In this document: positions 61,316 to 64,000 of the stretch, piece after piece
Layout: the number at the start of each line of letters is the position of its first letter
Position numbering within the stretch: position 1 is the stretch's first letter
Assembly (NCBI RefSeq): GCF_018139145.2
Contig: NC_059474.1
Coordinates: 39,016,344 to 39,080,343, forward strand
Reading direction: 5' to 3'
DNA from: Gymnogyps californianus
Lineage: Eukaryota; Chordata; Aves; Accipitriformes; Cathartidae
Length of the DNA stretch: 64,000 nt
Notes under the pieces: generated by a model
The model's input: only the letters and a program-made list of their open reading frames with translations
Databases searched by the model: none
What the model was told of the DNA's origin: nothing
Program-made: the position numbers and the translations under genes

Positions 61316-63700
61316 ATCTATATAATTGGAAATTGCCTCTGTTTTAAAGAGTACCACTAATTCTGCAGATCTTCAGGAGCTAAATTATTCTCACACAGCT
61401 ATAACTGTCTAAATATTTATCATCTAGGCTATCTATTTTGTAAATAAGTACCTCACAGTAGTCATTTGTTCCACTGATTTCTCTTTTGATCTTTGACAAT
61501 TCTTTTAATTCAGAACTTTCTGTGTGTATGACTCTCTATTTGACGCCTGACTTTTAGAAGCAAATAAATGAGATAAATTCAGCTGTGAGTCTCTAAGGCA
61601 ACCTGGCTCCAACAGTAGTGTCAACTTTGGAGAACCAATATACTTGGTTGTCTCCTGATAAAAGGTTGTATATAGTATTTGAACAGTTCCCTGAATCCCA
61701 TCAGACAAATATTCAAACACCTTCAAAGTGGCATTTTCAGCTCTAGGATGTTTTATGTGGTAAACCCATATAATCACTTTGGCCTTCCCAACATCAAATT
61801 GGAGTTAGCAGAGTAGCCTATTCACTTTGAGCCATTAGTAAAGGCCCTCTGGACCATCCTGAAAACATTTTCTGTGCTTCAGAAATCTTTATAGTGATTC
61901 TGGGTCCATTTTCTTAGTACACTAATACTGATTTATAGTTTTTAGTTTAAACTATGTAAAAGCTACTTTGACTGAAACATAATGGAACTTGGCTGTTGTG
62001 AGCTACTCTCTCAACTTCTGAACTCAAAGTCAAGAAATTTCAGGGCTAACAAACTCATGAGGCTATAATCTGAAGCACATGTTGGTAACTTGCTGGTATA
62101 CGTTGGCCAGATAAATCAACCTTTACTAGAATTGTCAGGAACTATTGGAGCATACTAGCATATCTGGCTCAACGTTACAAGGGACTCTTGGAAATGAAAC
62201 TACCACATTTTGCCGAGTTATGTTCTTTCTTTAATTCTTTGAATTTTACACTTTCTGTTTCCTTTTGTAGCAGGTACCGCCTGACCTTTTGTAAAATCAT
62301 TACAGTTTGGAGTTTTTTTGCATGAATTTAAGAAAAGCAGTAACACGCCATTGTGATAATTACAAGGAGGGAAATATGATGCACACCAATCAGATACAGG
62401 ACAATATACTATCATTACTGCAATTTATTGGAAGCTAGCCAAAATCCGTGTACTCTAAGATGTCTAGTAAAGGTTATATAAAATGTACAGTCAGGGATTA
62501 TATTTTTCCACCTTGAATTTCTTATAATAAACCAATCAGTTTAAATTGCTTTAGAAAAGGTTTTTTGGCTGATGTTTCTTCAACTGTCAAACATTATTCT
62601 TCTTTACAGTTATGTTAACTGATTGATCTATATATCGATCACATTCACCTTCATTAATGATCAATCTAGTCTTCCTTTCCTGAAAATTAAAAAAAAAAAG
62701 AAGAATAAAGAAATATTTCCCATATTTTGGAAACCAGGTTTCTGATGATTGCATGCTACCAAATCTATCTGATCTTCTTCATTTTTTTCTGAATACTGAG
62801 GGACCTCATACAACCTTGTGGGTGCCTGAGCAGAACACCTAGACAGCTAATGAGTGAACATTTCTGAAAACAAAGAATAGTTGTTTCACACACTAAATCT
62901 GTGTTCTCTTGAGATTTTAGGAGTGTAAAGGATTTTAATTTCACACATTGATAAAACAATTTCTGAAGTATATTTTGACACAGGTAGTTTATAAGGAAGT
63001 TATTGATTTAAGGAAGTCAGTTGTGAATTTTAAGGAATACAATTGTCCATTGTCTGGACTGAGCTTTCTTGTCATCAAGCAATTGTCTATAAACTAGCAT
63101 AAGGCATCCTTCATTCCACAGAGACAACATATGTGACAGTGGTATGACCTGTGGAGCCCTCTTCACAAAGTTTGACACCAGAAAGAAAAAAAGTTCCAGG
63201 AGAAATCTGTGGCAAAAAAATATAGTGTTTTTTTTAAAGAAATTATCTTGTTACTTTCTTTGTCTTTTGTATAATTTTACATATTAGACTCTGGTGACAA
63301 AGTCATTAAAAATAACACTACTGTGATTATTATTTAATATTAAAATACATATTTTTATGTACTAAATGCATTTGAGCTCAGTCCACCACGAAAAAGTATT
63401 GAGAAAAAATAATGTTAGCAGAAACTCAAAGTCAACTTCTGCAATGTATAGAGAGAACCTGAAATCTCAGGTCAATAAATAAATTTCCGAAGCTGACAGA
63501 AACGTACATTGTAGCAAGAATGTACAGTCTTTTCCAAATCGTCTCAAGTCATAAAGCTGAACAAGTAACGGAGGCTTATTAATAAACATCCTCCATAGGT
63601 TTAGGGGCCACTTGATACTCCAGATAATCCAATTCCTCTCATTATCTTGAGAAGCACTGGCTTACATAAGATATATTCTCCTGGTGTTCCCAAGCCTCTT
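61316..63700. other. AT-rich DNA, nothing recognised
   Basis: The minus-strand frame at 61505-61777 (90 codons) has no known motif. No repeat family is recognised. Confidence 0.4.
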
Positions 63701-63705
63701 CAAGT

Positions 63706-63766
63706 ACTGCAGAAAGTTTATCATTTTACTGCAGAAAGTTTATCATTTTTTATGATAAGCTGAAAA
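63706..63766 (+). repeat. 22-base tandem duplication plus hairpin
   Basis: A 22-base unit starting ACTGCAGAAAG is present twice in perfect tandem (63706-63727, 63728-63749). The second copy runs into TTATCAT...ATGATAA, a 7-base inverted repeat with a short T-rich loop. Confidence 0.9.
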
Positions 63767-64000
63767 GGGACTGATTTTCTCTGATTCCTTTCTGCAGTGA
63801 TCTTTTCTTTGATGAAGTTCCCATATATCTGGTCCTTCTGAACGACCCAGCTTATCCTTGGCCTTACTGGTTTATGAAGTTTATTGACAGAAAATTAATT
63901 GGGAAAAGGCTTTTTTTTTTTTTTTAACTAGACTTAAAAATAGCAAAACAACTGTGCAAGGTGTATCTCAAAGACTGGAACTAGAGGGATCAGATGGAAT
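63767..64000. other. AT-rich DNA with a T-run at the end
   Basis: A 15-base T-run lies at about 63911-63925. Nothing else is recognised up to the window edge. Confidence 0.4.

Noticed and set aside
1..64000. Undescribed multi-gene system, CRISPR array, prophage or operon
   Set aside because: The sequence is repeat-bearing vertebrate DNA with no regular repeat-spacer array and no cluster of coding genes.

Overview
This window is AT-rich vertebrate nuclear DNA, most likely from a bird. The evidence is repeat content: several CR1 LINE copies with the avian 3' signature (ATTCTATG-type octamers next to a GGTTGGAAGGGACCT-like 3' UTR), plus a retroviral LTR family with TGGTTTAACCCC termini that I recognise from avian genomes. 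The species cannot be named. I found no protein-coding exon, tRNA, rRNA, CRISPR array or bacterial-type operon that I can defend. Nearly all open reading frames are short, lack family motifs and look like chance frames, repeat interiors or homopolymer artefacts. The window is best read as a gene desert or the inside of a very large intron.

Layout. 1-5.4 kb: AT-rich DNA with two very long poly(A) tracts at 1983-2202, separated by near-copies of the same sequence (probably an assembly artefact). 5.45-5.59 kb: a CR1 stub. 7.2-8.6 kb: an unexplained GC-rich island. 8.85 kb: a MIR-like SINE remnant. 12.25-12.32 kb: a strong pre-miRNA-like hairpin. 13.2-14.36 kb: two related LTRs head to tail, minus strand. 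16.66-17.83 kb: a 5'-truncated CR1 with a dead reverse transcriptase. 21.8 kb: MIR-like remnant. 25.8-26.3 kb: ancient CR1 remnants. 27.1 and 34.2 kb: MIR-like remnants. 35.58-36.13 kb: a probable solo LTR. 39.2 kb: a CR1 3' tip. 46.8-47.04 kb: (TA)n followed by (AAAAAG)n. 50.0-51.1 kb: two CR1 copies in tandem. 53.3-53.6 kb: an ancient CR1. 61.2 kb: MIR-like remnant. The rest is AT-rich DNA in which I recognise nothing.

There is no set of genes here acting together. The functional candidates are the hairpin at 12.25 kb and possibly residual LTR promoter elements. I did not find a convincing undescribed system. The items most worth checking are the hairpin, the poly(A)-separated duplication, the tandem LTR pair and the GC-rich island. 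All repeat family calls rest on recognising consensus wording by eye; a RepeatMasker run with an avian library would be decisive.
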